Assembly: GCA_964020975.1 (NCBI GenBank)
Contig: OZ026621.1
Span: 92,264,867 to 92,328,866 of the forward strand
Source of the DNA: Hermodice carunculata
Lineage: Eukaryota; Annelida; Polychaeta; Eunicida; Amphinomidae
Direction of reading: 5' to 3'
Length of the DNA: 64,000 nt
Translations under genes and position numbers: made by a program
The notes under the pieces: model-generated
Database searches by the model: none
Told to the model about the DNA's origin: nothing
What the model saw: the letters and a program-made list of their open reading frames with translations, nothing else
In this document: in pieces, positions 1 through 10,357 of the stretch
How positions within the stretch are numbered: the first letter of the stretch is position 1
How the letters are laid out: every line of letters begins with the position of its first letter

Positions 1-202
1 ACAGTGCAACATACATGAATTTTACTCTTCATTATAACTTGAGAACTACTTGAACCTTGATGTTGCACATGTTAGTGTTCTTTTATGATGGTCAGACTTA
101 CTCAGAACATGGGTGACCTTGATCCTTTCCCAAGTTCATAGATCTGCAAGTGTGATGAATGTCAAGATCAGCTGAGCATGGGCTGTTCACACAGCCCTCT
201 TG
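1..202 (+). repeat. F1 repeat, right-end fragment
   Basis: This is the 3' part of the dispersed family called F1 in this annotation. It has about one and a half of the family's 145-bp units (the phrase 'gaaccttgatgttgcacatg' followed by 'gtgaccttgatcc'). It finishes with the terminal block: a GCTGAGC box, the hairpin GGGCTGT-tcac-ACAGCCC, then CTCTTG, with T as the next base. The same end is seen at 14891, 16078, 20853 and 22301. The left part lies outside the window. Confidence 0.8.
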
Positions 203-860
203 TTTGAAGAAATCGTGGTCCGTGTTTCACTCCTTGTTACTTGCTGTATTCGGTAGCGCTGTAGCCTGTGCGTTAAGACTGAGTTGCCCGCAAATTACCC
301 AAAAACCTGTGCGCGCCTGGATCTGACATCAGAATCTCCGCTGGGGTTTCCCCGCTTAGTGAACTTATGCATTGACCATATTATTTATTGTTATTATTTG
401 CATACAAGCCAAACCGTTATGTTATTGTTCTTGATTCTTGAATCAATTGTGAGAGCAAAAAGCCGCTAAGCACATGGGACTATAACAGTACTTAACATAT
501 TTTTTGTTTTTTTACCTCTAATTTTATTTTTGGAGCAAGTTTTATTCATGATTTCTCTGCTTGGTTGGGTACTTTACTTGAACCCTTTGGTAACCGTACA
601 CACAGCTACTGTGTGGTCACACATATTTAAGCTCCTGACATCAGGGCTTTGTGGAACTGTTGTGCTGCATATTCCAGTCTGAAATACACTCATTGGCTCT
701 GCAATGTGTTTAGAGTAACCTTAACACTTTTAAGTCTACTGCAATTCAACTTTGATTTGAGTCATATCTTACCGTGACAATACTGGTCCCGGTAACACGG
801 ATCTTCTGTGTTATGTAATCACAATTGCATGTTTTGTGTAACAACAGAAGTTACTCCTTG
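203..860. other. Unassigned stretch, AT-rich
   Basis: I see no gene here. The only recognisable element is a 59-bp block at 320-378 that recurs in inverted orientation at 29188-29243 (listed separately). The 61-codon open frame at 284-469 overlaps that repeat and has no protein features, so I do not call it. Confidence 0.5.
320..378 (+). repeat. Short hairpin-bearing dispersed repeat, copy 1
   Basis: About 57 bases match the reverse complement of 29188-29243 at roughly 90 percent. The core GCTGGGG-TTT-CCCCGC can fold into a short hairpin. The flanks are unrelated, so this is a dispersed element or part of one. Its class is unknown. Confidence 0.6.
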
Positions 861-863
861 GTT

Positions 864-870
864 TATAAAG
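864..870 (+). promoter_or_regulatory. TATA-like box upstream of a possible first exon
   Basis: TATAAAG lies 113 bases upstream of the ATG at 983, leaving room for a start site near 890-900 and a short 5' leader. No other core-promoter element is obvious. A single TATA match is weak evidence in AT-rich DNA. It gains weight only from the coding-like stretch and splice-donor match that follow. Confidence 0.3.
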
Positions 871-982
871 AGGCTACACATCTGTTAACCAACAGTTGCT
901 GACGAGTCACAGAAAGCGACAAAACCGGTTGAACTTTGCCGTTTGTCATTGTGACCTTTGCTAATATTTACTTTTGTCGGCC

Positions 983-1173
983 ATGATGGCCAATGGTCAA
1001 CAGAGAGCAGAGGTGGAAGTTGAACGCCTTGCAACCAACATCGAAGGTATTTGTGTTGAATCGCCTGTTACCGTGACTGCCGAAGGCACAGAACCAAACA
1101 ATGCACTGGGTACGGCCATTGATCCACCCAATGCTACGAAGCAGTCAGAGACCATTAGGTTTATTATGCGCAA
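983..1173 (+). CDS. Possible first coding exon of a host gene, product unknown
   Basis: An open frame begins at ATGATGGCC (983; a second ATG at 986 has G at +4) and encodes about 64 residues beginning MMANGQQRAEVEVERLATN. The peptide is polar and acidic, low in Cys and aromatics, with no signal peptide or transmembrane segment and no domain I recognise. Its composition is unlike the Phe/Leu-rich shadow frames that the surrounding repeats give. The frame meets TGA at 1175, but the stop sits inside a good splice donor, AA|GTGAGT at 1174. I therefore read this as an exon ending in phase 2. A TATA-like box lies 113 bases upstream. No downstream exon was identified, because the next several kilobases are repeats. 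It could also be a chance open frame. Confidence 0.35.
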
Positions 1174-1269
1174 GTGAGTTTGTTATACTTGTCTGTATAC
1201 ATGCACTTCACTTCACTTGTTATTGTTTTCTCAATGAGTTTCATGTCTCTTTCCAACCTATGTTGTGTA

Positions 1270-1448
1270 CAGTGGTCGCTGTCTTGAGAGACCACCCCTA
1301 GAGCAGGTCAAAATGTGGTCTCTCAAAACAGGTGGTCTTTCATTAGAGGTATGATAACATGGAAAAGATAGTACAGTGTTCTGAAAGAGCAGTCTTAAAA
1401 AGATATGCGGTCTCTCATTGGAGGGGTCTCTCAAGACAGGTACCACTG
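1270..1448. mobile_element. Mariner-like MITE with TA target duplication
   Basis: This 179-bp element has terminal inverted repeats of about 35 bp. The left end begins CAGTGGTCGCTGTCTTGAGA and the reverse complement of the right end begins CAGTGGTACCTGTCTTGAGA. TA flanks both ends (1268-1269 and 1449-1450), as expected for Tc1/mariner-type insertion. The interior repeats pieces of the TIR ('ggtctctca') and has no coding capacity. The class is inferred from the TA and the TIR only. Confidence 0.75.
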
Positions 1449-1469
1449 TATCGCTTTTTAGCAGGTTTT

Positions 1470-1600
1470 CTCCTGTTAGCTACTTGCTAGTCGGCAATGC
1501 ACCTTGGGTGGGTCTCAACCAAGTTTGTTCAAATGGTTATGTTACAGTGATTTGTGTTTTTTTTTATGACATTTTTATTCGGGGGGGGGGGGGGACCTTA
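1470..1600 (+). repeat. F1 module A fragment followed by a G-tract
   Basis: The stretch 'caatgcaccttgggtggg' with 'caagtttgttcaaatggt' is the diagnostic part of F1 module A. It runs into a T-run and an uninterrupted G-tract at 1581-1594, where F1 copies normally have 'ttttttgggcaaatc'. It is a truncated copy with no ends. Confidence 0.65.
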
Positions 1601-2958
1601 GGTTTACTGAAGGAGTTACTGTCTTTGTATTGACATGAAGGAATAATTGTGTTTGTGATTACATCAAGGAGTTACTTGTCAGTGTCATGCAGTACTTGGA
1701 CTTACAGAGTTGGGTTTGTTGAATTTTTTATACTATTATATCAGATAGTGTTGTGTGTTTCCATAGTAACCTGTAGCATCCTACGTGGTTACTCAGTTCG
1801 GATTTATTCATTGTTAGAGAGTCCTGGATTTTTTGTCCTGCACTGTTGCGCTCTGCTTGTTTGTACAAAATTGGCAAAGTTTTCAGCAACACCAATATAC
1901 AAGATTAGTTCAGCATGAAAAATGAGGAAGATTTGACTGACAAATTTCCTGGCTGTGGGGAAATGGAGGAGAAAAGTGTTTCTCGTGAGTTTAACCTGCT
2001 CCAACAGCGTCCTGATCCTTATCTCAGCATCTTGCAACAGATTTTATTTCCCTGTCTGTCCAACCTCTCTATCTTCAAGCATTAAAGCTTCAGACAGGTA
2101 GCATTGACCTGCGCTTGGCATATAATTTACTTTTAGGTTTACCAGTGGATGGACAACTACAAACCTGTCTGCTGTGTCAGTTCTGAGGGTAGTTCCTCCT
2201 GTGGTCAGTAGGTGGCATTTGTCCAGATGAGCCCTGATCAGTTTGTTTGTTTGTTTTTTTGACTGGGGTGGTAGTCACTGGCTGCAGTAGATCTGAAAGG
2301 GGAGCCATCTATTTGGGGATTGCTCAACTGGGCAGTGCATTGTCGGGCTGCACCTAGCTTTTCTAGTGAAGTAAAATAACACTGTCAAAGAAATAAACAT
2401 ATTTTGTTAACAATAGTTTTTTTCCCGTTAAAAAATACAATACTTGACTTGAAAGAATAAAATGAAAGATGAAAAATAAAAAAAAAATACTACAGGTAAC
2501 AGTATAAAGTGTGAATTACTCCCCAAAAGAGCTGCATGTGGAATCTTTAAATAATGTAACCAGTTGTCATGCAGCTAGCTCTCTTCCACTGAGATCCTGC
2601 ACCTGTGTTTACATTACAATAAGTAGCCCTTCCTTCAAAGGGTAGCTGACAGCAGTAACAATCCCAGACCTCCCCCTGGTGGATGGCCAGCGCTATCCAA
2701 AACTGAAGGAAGTGTAAACACCAATGGCAGAGAAAATGACAGAATGTTAACCTTGAACGAAAGGCTTGGTATAAAATAAAAACACCTGTAATATGAAAGA
2801 TCTATAAAACATACATATCAAGTGTTAAACAACTTGAAAGATACAACTGTCTGACATGAAAAACATATTACTTTTGATTTAAAGGCAACCAATGAGAAAC
2901 TAGAAAAGAAGATTGCCCTAAAAAAATCTGTCCATGTGCCTTTGAAAGCTTGCATAAA
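1601..2958. other. Unassigned stretch
   Basis: No coding exon, RNA gene or end-defined repeat could be supported here. Open frames are short and overlap on both strands without protein-like composition. A plain (A)n tract lies at 2470-2490. Confidence 0.45.
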
Positions 2959-2962
2959 TTAA

Positions 2963-3401
2963 CTCTTTAAGCGGCAAATTTTGGACTAGGTCAACAGCTT
3001 ATCTCGACGCACATTGGGCCCAATGGGCCCAATGCACACTGAGAAAAGCTGTTGATCTGGGATATTTTCTCTGGAACTATAGGCATGCTGGTACTTGAAA
3101 GAAATATCTTTTTATGAGGAATTCGAATCAGAGATCCTAATGATACTGTAAATTGCTTTATTTTGGCGTGTATAAATTTTCACGTTTTTTTTATTTTTAA
3201 CATTTCACTGTAATTTTAATTTCACTGTTTTGGACATAATTCCTTTCAAACAATGTTAAAATACTATTTTGCTGTGTTTTTATTTTCACGATTTTGTGCC
3301 ATCAGCGAAATAAGCGAAAATAAGAATACAGCGAAATTAAAGCAATTTACGGTATTTCAGACTAGTTTGACTCTAGTAAATCGACTTTGGCACTGAAAGA
3401 G
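2963..3401. mobile_element. PiggyBac-like MITE with TTAA target duplication
   Basis: TTAA flanks the 439-bp element on both sides (2959-2962 and 3402-3405). Both termini begin with CTCTTT and stay similar for about 30 bp (CTCTTTAAGCGGCAAA on the left, CTCTTTCAGTGCCAAA on the right as reverse complement). TTAA duplication is typical of piggyBac-type elements (Kolobok-type also use it). A strong internal inverted repeat with 31-bp arms lies at 2992-3058 and includes GGGCCC on both arms. A second MITE is inserted at 3146-3352. No transposase is present. Confidence 0.7.
3146..3352. mobile_element. Mariner-like MITE nested in the TTAA element
   Basis: The left end CTGTAAATTGCTTTATTT pairs with the right end, whose reverse complement is CCGTAAATTGCTTTAATT. 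TA flanks both ends (3144-3145, 3353-3354). It has no coding potential. It lies wholly inside the TTAA-flanked element, so it inserted later. Confidence 0.7.
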
Positions 3402-3405
3402 TTAA

Positions 3406-4082
3406 ACATTGACTTTGTGTCCACAGGCTGTACATGCAAGCAGGGCATAAGAGACAATGACAAGAACATCAGCATCTTTTAAATGTTGAATTTTGCATTC
3501 ACCCTGACTTGAAATACAAAATTCATGGTGCATGGAAATCAAGTTGGATGGGCAGCGTCATCTTTAAATACTTTTGAAGATACATATGATTGGGCTTTTA
3601 AACAGCAGGCCTTTACATAAAAAAATCATTGGTGAGCTGAAAAAAGCTTGCATGAAATCATTTGAGGTGAGCTGTGGGTGAGCTATTGCTATAGTCAGAG
3701 TACTTAAATGCAAGATTGAGGTGTGCTTTTAGGAGCTCACCTCAATTATTTTAGGCGAGTGAAAAGTCACACTCCACAAACGTGAAGGGCTGAAAGAGAT
3801 CAGCATAAAAGTGAAGTAGGCCTAAGAGGCCTTGCGGCTAGTACTGGGGAAGGTTGCTCAGTGCCCTAGGTGTAGGATAGGGACCTGGGCTGTTTTGTTC
3901 TCATTTATCACATGGTCCTTGCATGGTATCTTTTGATGGCAATAATCCATTTTCTGTGCAAAGTAGAATCTTTTTTGGAACTTGCTCATATACTTCCTTT
4001 CCAGACTTGATATTGGTGGGCACACTGCAGTGCTTCAGCATGATGCTCACATGGCTAAACTTTTACAGCTTGTTTTTTTTCG
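3406..4082. other. Unassigned stretch
   Basis: No gene or bounded element is visible. A few words such as 'gagctcacctcaatt' near 3734 and 'gaggtgagctgtgggtgagc' near 3664 hint at another dispersed repeat, but I could not find its ends. Confidence 0.4.
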
Positions 4083-4282
4083 CTAAGTTGACTTGTCAGT
4101 CTGCAGATTTTATGCCATCCCTATTCGCCCATCTTTTGTCATCAGTCTTTTTACAATTCACATTTTTGACTTCTCTGAAACCGTCACCCAGATTCACTTC
4201 AAACTTTGTGGCGAGGTACCTTGGATGGGTCTCTACCAAATTTGTTCAAGTGGTCATGCTCCAGTGCTTTTGTTTGTTTTTT
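4083..4282 (+). repeat. F1 left-end fragment with module A
   Basis: A degenerate copy of the F1 left hairpin ('gctaagttgacttgtcagtc') is followed by a leader and one module A at 4168-4280. It is cut off by the left end of the next F1 copy at 4283. This arrangement suggests that the second copy inserted into the first. Confidence 0.6.
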
Positions 4283-5561
4283 AGCTCAGGTGATAGGTCA
4301 GCAGAGCTTTTAGGAGGGCAGGTATTCCGTTGTCTGTAGTCCATCCGCAATTCACATTTTGGACTTCTTCTCTAAAACCATCAGCCAGATTCACTTCAAA
4401 CTTGGTTGCAATGTACCTTGGCTGAGTCTCTACCAAGTTTGTTCAATTGGTCATGCTCCAATGATTTTTGAATTTTTTTTTTTTTTGCTTTTTTTTGGGT
4501 GAATCTTAAAAAATTTTCTTCTGAAACCGCTCACCTGATTGCTTTGATATCCCATAGTAAAACTCTAGGGACTCCTAGTTTTGAATGTATTCACCAGGTT
4601 GCGCTGTGATTTTTTGCTTAATTTTTATGAATTTTTTTGTTTGTTATTGCTATTTTCAACTTCTGGTCCAGAAACATCATTCAGATTCAGCTGAAACTTG
4701 GTGGATATGTTCTTTGTGGAAAGGTCAAACTAAGTTGTTTACTAGGAGGCAATGCTGCAGATTCCTGATTTTTAATGATTTTTTTAAAATTCAGGTACTT
4801 GTTGGTAAATGCACCTTTCCTATCGATTACCATGCAAGTCAATGGGCATTCTAATGCTAATTCACATTTGTGACTTCTCCAAAACCGTCACTCAGATTGA
4901 CTTCCAACATGGTGGCAATGTACCTTTGGTAGTAGATTTGTTCAAATGGTCATGCTTCATTGATTTTTGGATTTTTTATGATTTTTTCGTCTGTTTTTGG
5001 GCAAATATTAAAAAATCTTCTCTGAAACCTCTCACGCAATAGCTTTGATATCATACAGGAACACTCCTAGAGACCCTTAGTTTTGAATTTGTTCACCAGG
5101 TGGCGCTGTAATTTTTTCTAATTTTTCATGTGTTATTGCTATTTTTGATTTCTTCTCCAGAACCGTCACTTAGAGTAAGCTGATAGATACGTTCTATGTG
5201 TAAGGGTCAGAAGAAATGGATCACTAGGTGGCACTGCTGTGGATTCCTGATTTTTTGTGTTTTTTTCATTTGGGTACTTACCAGTTAATGCACCTTTCCT
5301 ATAGATTACTGTGTAAGTCAATGGGCAGTCTAATGCTAATTCACAGTTTTGACTATCTTTCCGGAACCGTCATTCACATTGACTTAAAACGTGGTGGCAA
5401 TGCACCTTGGGTGGGTCTCTAGTAGACTCATTCAAATGGACTCACTCTTTTGATTTTTGGATTTTGTATGAATTTCTATGTTCTTTTTGGGGGCAATTCT
5501 TACAAAATCGCAAGGGTATTTATACATGTAAGCTCAGCACAGGACTGTCACAGTCTTCGTG
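4283..5561 (+). mobile_element. F1 element, near full length but diverged
   Basis: The left end AGCTCAGGTGA...TCAGCAGAGC starts at 4283. Modules A, B and C then run for about two rounds; the B modules with the 'caccaggt.gcgctg' box are near 4590 and 5092, and the C module box 'cactaggtggcactgctg' is near 5222. The right end is a variant, 'agctcagcacaggactgtc' then CACAGTCTTCGTG, shared with the ends at 16911 and 30557. No open frame is conserved among copies, so the element is non-coding. It probably depends on enzymes supplied by another element. Confidence 0.65.
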
Positions 5562-5974
5562 TTTTGTTTATGTGGCTGTATGGTGGACGTTAAATTGTAT
5601 GCCAAGAATAGAATTCAAAATGGCGTTGCCAGTTCTGGTAAGATGAGCATGCATGCATAGTGTTAACCCTGGTGTGCTAAATGGCAAAATAAACACAACT
5701 GTCTGTTAACACCATGGTTAAATGAAGAAACAACGCCAAGGCAGACCTAGCTTCCAAGAGGGACCGTTAGTGATTAATGCCTTCAACATAAATACGTCCC
5801 TAGTTTGACAGAGGAATGAATAAGGAGAAAACATATATGCCAAGGACCAATGTATCCAGAGGATAAAATACATCATAGATAATGGTGACTGTTTTTTGGC
5901 AAGCATAGTTACCAGCAGATAGTGGCATTCCAGTGGGAACAGATCCGGCTCTTTGCATTGCTAATCGGTATTTA

Positions 5975-6249
5975 CCGTATTCATTCCAATTTTAGCAGAA
6001 ACCCTACTATTTAATCATGGGGATTTTATTAAAAAACCAGTATTTTTTAATATTTTACAGAATTAACTGCTTCTGATGAAAGAAGAGGACTCCTTGTTGT
6101 AATTTTATGCTTACCATATATGGATTCTAGAATTTAATTATACGTGCGTGTGGTGTTGTAAATTGAGACATACCATTATCACATAACTCCGTGTCTGCTT
6201 CAAGAAATTTTTGCATTGGCACAGCATGCTACTATTGGAATGAATATGG
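5975..6249. mobile_element. Mariner-like MITE, 275 bp
   Basis: TA flanks both ends (5973-5974 and 6250-6251). The left TIR CCGTATTCATTCCAATTTTA matches the reverse complement of the right end, CCATATTCATTCCAATAGTA, over 22 bp with three differences. It has no coding capacity. The element abuts a reverse-transcriptase fragment that starts at 6273. Confidence 0.7.
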
Positions 6250-6272
6250 TACACTTCTGCAGATCAAAAAAG

Positions 6273-6482
6273 ATGGAAGAATTGGCAAAAACAAATTACA
6301 ATACAGCTAGAAAACATCAACAGACCCAAAGGTTCACCGATGACCCATGCACTTTAAACAACTATGATAAATTCAAGATGCACTGAAAAAAATATTTATG
6401 CTAAAGACCTGATACTCAATCTAAAAAATAATAGTAACACAAAGGCAACTTTTCTTGATCTTGACATTGAGATAAAGAGAAA
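6273..6482 (+). pseudogene. Reverse-transcriptase fragment (group unassigned)
   Basis: Conceptual translation gives a degraded stretch with RFTDDPCTLNN (a form of the [YF]xDD box), then IYAKDLILNLKNNSNTK and ATFLDLDIEI. A second fragment of the same family lies on the minus strand at 49440-49851 with RFTDDLCALNNGDELK and IYPKELILKLENKSDTK. The shared order (xDD box, IYPxEL, FLDxDI) marks one RT lineage common in invertebrate genomes. I cannot place it securely among Penelope-like, LINE or other RT groups. It is a short broken fossil with no surrounding element ends. Confidence 0.6.
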
Positions 6483-6611
6483 TACAAGCACATAACACAA
6501 AAAGTTTACAAAGTGTGGTCATGTAGTGCACATTAAGAGAAACACAACACTTGCAATGGATTTCATCCAATGTGTCAAAACATTGGCGAAGAAACTCCTT
6601 CATAATTGTTA

Positions 6612-6925
6612 CCTGCAAAGCAGACCAAATTCTGTGTTACTACGCTTGGTCTGCCCTTCTTCGACAAGATTTTATTTATAGTACAGGAAACGCAACTAGA
6701 CTGTGACCCTCCCCCGAGACTGAGACACCAATCAGGAAGTTCATCATTATCACCTAGACCAGTAACAGCCTCTGGTCCCCAGTGTATTGAAGCCTGTTAC
6801 CATAGTAACCATACTCAGCCAATTGGAAACTGAGTCACTTTTCCAACGCTGAAACAAAGACCTTGCCAAAGAAGGGCACACCCAGCTGAGTAGACAAAAT
6901 ACGCAGATTGGGTCTGCTTTGCAGG
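6612..6925. mobile_element. MITE with ~65-bp terminal inverted repeats
   Basis: The left end CCTGCAAAGCAGACCAAATT pairs with the right end, reverse complement CCTGCAAAGCAGACCCAATC. The similarity resumes further in at 'tctgcccttcttcgacaag' on the left and 'ccttgccaaagaagggcaca' on the right. The interior is non-coding and includes 'gttaccatagtaac', a short palindrome. The target duplication is unclear. It sits directly upstream of the 145-bp satellite. Confidence 0.6.
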
Positions 6926-9232
6926 CAATCATAATAGTTACTGAGGGCTTTAATATTGCACTTGATTATAGTCCTGCAAAAAGTGTAGAAAAAGTTCTAA
7001 GATGCATGACCTTGGCCCATTTCCTAAGGTCACAGAGCTATTTTTGTGAGTGGTTTTCATGCGGCATCTTAAAAGTTTTTGACGTATGGCTCTCATATTG
7101 TACTTGATTATAGTCCTGCATAAGGTTTAAGGTGAGCTTGAAGATTGGTGACCTTGACTTAATTCCCAAGGTCACAGAGCCATTTTAGCAAATGTGGTTT
7201 TTCGTGGGATAATTCTAAAAGTTTTTGGCTTAGTGCTAGTATATTGAACTTGATTATAGTAGCTCGTTCGCTTTCACATGAGTTTGAAGATGGGTGACAG
7301 TGACCCAGTTCCTTAGAAGACAACTCAAAAAGTTTGCGACTTGGGGCTTTCATGTTGCACTTGATTATAGTGCTGCAAAAAGTCTAGGACGAGTTCAAAG
7401 ATGCATGACCTTGACTGAATTCCCAAGGTGACAGAGCCATTTGTGTGTGTGTTTTTTGCACAATAACTAAAAAAAATGTTGGGATGTAGGGGTTTCATTA
7501 TGCCCCCCCCCCCCGAAGGTGCATACGGCAAAAACTTTTTTTTTTTCCACACAATAACCCAAAAAGTGTTGACATAGGGCTTTCATTTTGCACATGCATA
7601 TTGTTCTACACCAGGTTTCCCACAAGTGTAAAGATGGCTGCCCTTGACCCAATTTCCAAGGTCACAGAGTCTGTTTAGTAAATTTGGTTTTCACACCATA
7701 ACTTGAAAAGTTTATCGCTGAGGTCTTTCATATTGCACATGCTTGTAGTCATGAATCAAGTTTTTAATGAGTTTGAAGTTGTGTGACCTTGACCCAATTT
7801 TCAAGGCCACAGAGCCATTTTGGTGAATTTGGTTTTCACACAATTACTCAAAAAATTTTTGCTTAGGACTTTCATATTGCAAATGCTTATATTCCTTAAT
7901 AAGGTCTCGGTTGAAGATGATGATGGCTGACCTTGACCGAATTCCCCAGGTCACAGAGCCTTTTTAGTGATTTTGGTTTTTATGCAAAACCAAAAAGTTT
8001 TTTACTGAGGGCTTTCATATTGCACATGCTTATAGTCCTAAATAATAATGCCAAACCAGTTTAAAGATGGATGACCTTAACATAAATCCCAAGGTCACAG
8101 AGCCATTTTAGTTAATTTGGTTTCCATGCGATTATTCAAAAAGCAATTGATGTAGGGTTTTTATATTGCACATTTTCATCTTCCTCCATCAGGTTTCGGA
8201 CAAGTTTGGAGATGGGTGACCTTGACCCAATTCCCACGGTCACAGAGCCTTTTCAGTGAATTTGGTGTTACTCAATAGCTCGATAAGTTTTTTGCTGAGG
8301 GTTTTCACATTGCACATGCTTATAGTGCTGAATGAATTCTGAAACTGGTTTGAGGATGGGTGACCTTGACCCAATTCCCAAGGCCACAGAGTCATTTTAA
8401 TGAATTTGGTTTTCGCATGATAAGTTGAAAAGTTTTTAACATATGCCTTTTATATTGCACATGGTTTTAATCCTACATGAGGTCTAAGACAAGTTCAAAG
8501 ATGGATCACATTGACCCAAATCCCAAGGTCACAGTTTGGGCCATAGATTTAGCAATCTCTGATTGCGTTTTAATATTGCACTTGATTATAGGGGTCTAAC
8601 GCAAGTTTGAAGATGGGGAACTTTGACCCAATTCCCAAGGTCACAAAGCCATATTGATGAATGTGATTTTCATGCGATAACTCTGAAAGTTTTTGACCTA
8701 GGGCTTTCATATTGCACTTGATTTAAAAAGCTCATTATGTTTCTCACAAGTTCCAAGATAGTTGACCTTGACCCAATTCTCAAGGCCAAAGAGCTCTTCT
8801 TGTGAATTTGGTTTTCACAGGATAACTCAGAAAGTTTTTTGCATAGGGCTTTTACTTTGCAAATGCTTATAGTACTGAATAAGGTCACGGATGAGTTTGA
8901 AGATTGGTGACCTTGACCCAATTTTTAAGGTAACAATAATTTTAGTGGTTTTTTCATGTGACAACTGGAAAAGTTTTTGACAAAGGCCTGTCAAATGGCA
9001 GGTGATTACAGTCTTATGTAAGGTCTCGGACAAGTTTGAAGATGGGTGACCTGGACCAAATTCCCAAGGTCACAGAGCCATTTTTGTGAATTTGCTTTTC
9101 ACCCAATAACTCAAAAAGTTTTGTGCATGATGGTTTTATATTGCACATGATTTAACATAATGTCTCAGATGAGTTCAAAGAGGGGCGACCATGTCCCAAT
9201 TCCCAAGGCGAATTGGAAGATGGGTGACAAAA
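6926..9232 (+). repeat. Satellite array, ~16 monomers of ~145 bp
   Basis: The anchor 'tgaccttgaccca' recurs at 7149, 7295, 7406, 7639, 7784, 7928, 8072, 8217, 8361, 8506, 8618, 8763, 8908, 9047 and 9187. Most steps are 144-146 bp. Two steps of 111-112 bp show a shared ~33-bp loss, and one 233-bp step contains a C-tract and T-tract at 7500-7548. Each monomer has the order TGACCTTGAC, AAGGTCACAGAG, 'aactcaaaaagtttttg', 'ttgcac.tgattatagtc', 'gtttgaagatggg'. The same unit, diverged, forms the right part of full F1 elements (for example 21962-22301). The array is therefore an expansion of an F1 module. It merges into module B at 9233. Confidence 0.85.
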
Positions 9233-10190
9233 ATCTTCTCAGAAACTACTCAAGTGACTGCTTTGATATCACATAGGGACACTCTTAGAGACTCCTGGTT
9301 CTTAATTGGTTCACCAGGTAGTGCTGCAATTTTATACTAATTTTAGCACAGCTGGCTTGTCAGTAGCTGAGCTTATCTTGTATCTTTATATCCGTTGTCG
9401 ACTGTCGGAACAATCAACTTCTTCTCCAAAACCGTCAGCCTGATTTACTTCAAACTTGGTGGCAATGCACCTGGGGTGGGTGGGGGGGGGGGTGTCTCTA
9501 CCAAGCTAGTTCAATTGGTCACATTCCAGTGATTTTTTATTTTTTAATGATTTTTTGGGGCAAATCTAAAACCTTCTTCTTCTTCGAAACGCCTCTCTCA
9601 ATTGCGTTGATATCACTCAGGCACACTCTTAGTTCTGAATTCCTTCACTAGGTGGTGCTGCAATTTTTTCTATTTTGCAATGATTTTTGTGTGTGTTTTC
9701 GCTGTTATTGACTTCTTTTCCAGAACTGTCACTCAGATTAAGCTGAAAATTGGTGGAGTCCTTTGTGAAAGGGTAAAACAAAGTTGTTCACTCTTTGGCA
9801 CTGCTATGGATTTCTAATTTTTAATTATCTTTTTTTAAATTTGGGAACTTATCGATAAATGCATCTTTTCCTATTTGTTACTATGCAAGTCAATGGGCAT
9901 TCTAATGCTCATCCACATTTTTTACTTTTTCTCTGAAACTGTCATCCAGATTAATTTCAAACATGGTGGCAATGTACCTTGGGTGGGTGTCTACAGAGTG
10001 TGTTCAAGTGGCCATGCTTCAGTGATTTTTGCATTTTTTTTTAATGATTTTTTATTTGTTAATTTAATTGGGCAAATCTTAAAAAAACCTTCTTCTCTAA
10101 AACCAGTCGCCCAGTTGCTTGATATCACACATGAACACTCCTCGGGACTCCAAGTTTGTAAAGTGTTCACCAGGTTGTGCCGCAATTTTT
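9233..10190 (+). repeat. F1 modules B, A, B, C, A, B with an internal left end at 9355
   Basis: Module B follows the satellite directly at 9233. A degenerate F1 left end ('agcacagctggcttgtcagt') starts at 9355. After it come module A at 9419, B at 9583, C at 9713, A at 9923 and B at 10093. The copy is interrupted by a mini-element at 10191 and continues at 10358. Confidence 0.65.
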
Positions 10191-10357
10191 AGCTCAGCTA
10201 AGTTGATGGTCAGACTGAGCTTTTAGGGGGCTCAGTCGTCCGACTTAGAAATACTTCTAAATGTCATATGCACTCATCTAAAGCTCAACCCAGGTTTATT
10301 CAGTTGCAACCTTGATTTTGCTGGACAAGCCTAAGTCAGCTGAGCACGAGCTGTTCA
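10191..10357 (+). mobile_element. F1-mini element, 167 bp
   Basis: This is a short element with the F1 left box AGCTCAGCTAAGTTGATGGTC at one end and GTCAGCTGAGCACGAGCTGT at the other, without the modules. It shares its internal sequence ('tagaaatact.c.aaatgtcat', 'ttcagttg.aac.ttgatttt') with 10688-10868. Host F1 sequence resumes after it in module C, so it inserted into an older F1 copy. Confidence 0.6.

Noticed and set aside
6926-9232. Treating the array frames (7159-9033) as genes
   Set aside because: Repeated similar frames arise from the 145-bp monomer; they contain stops at varying points and no start context.
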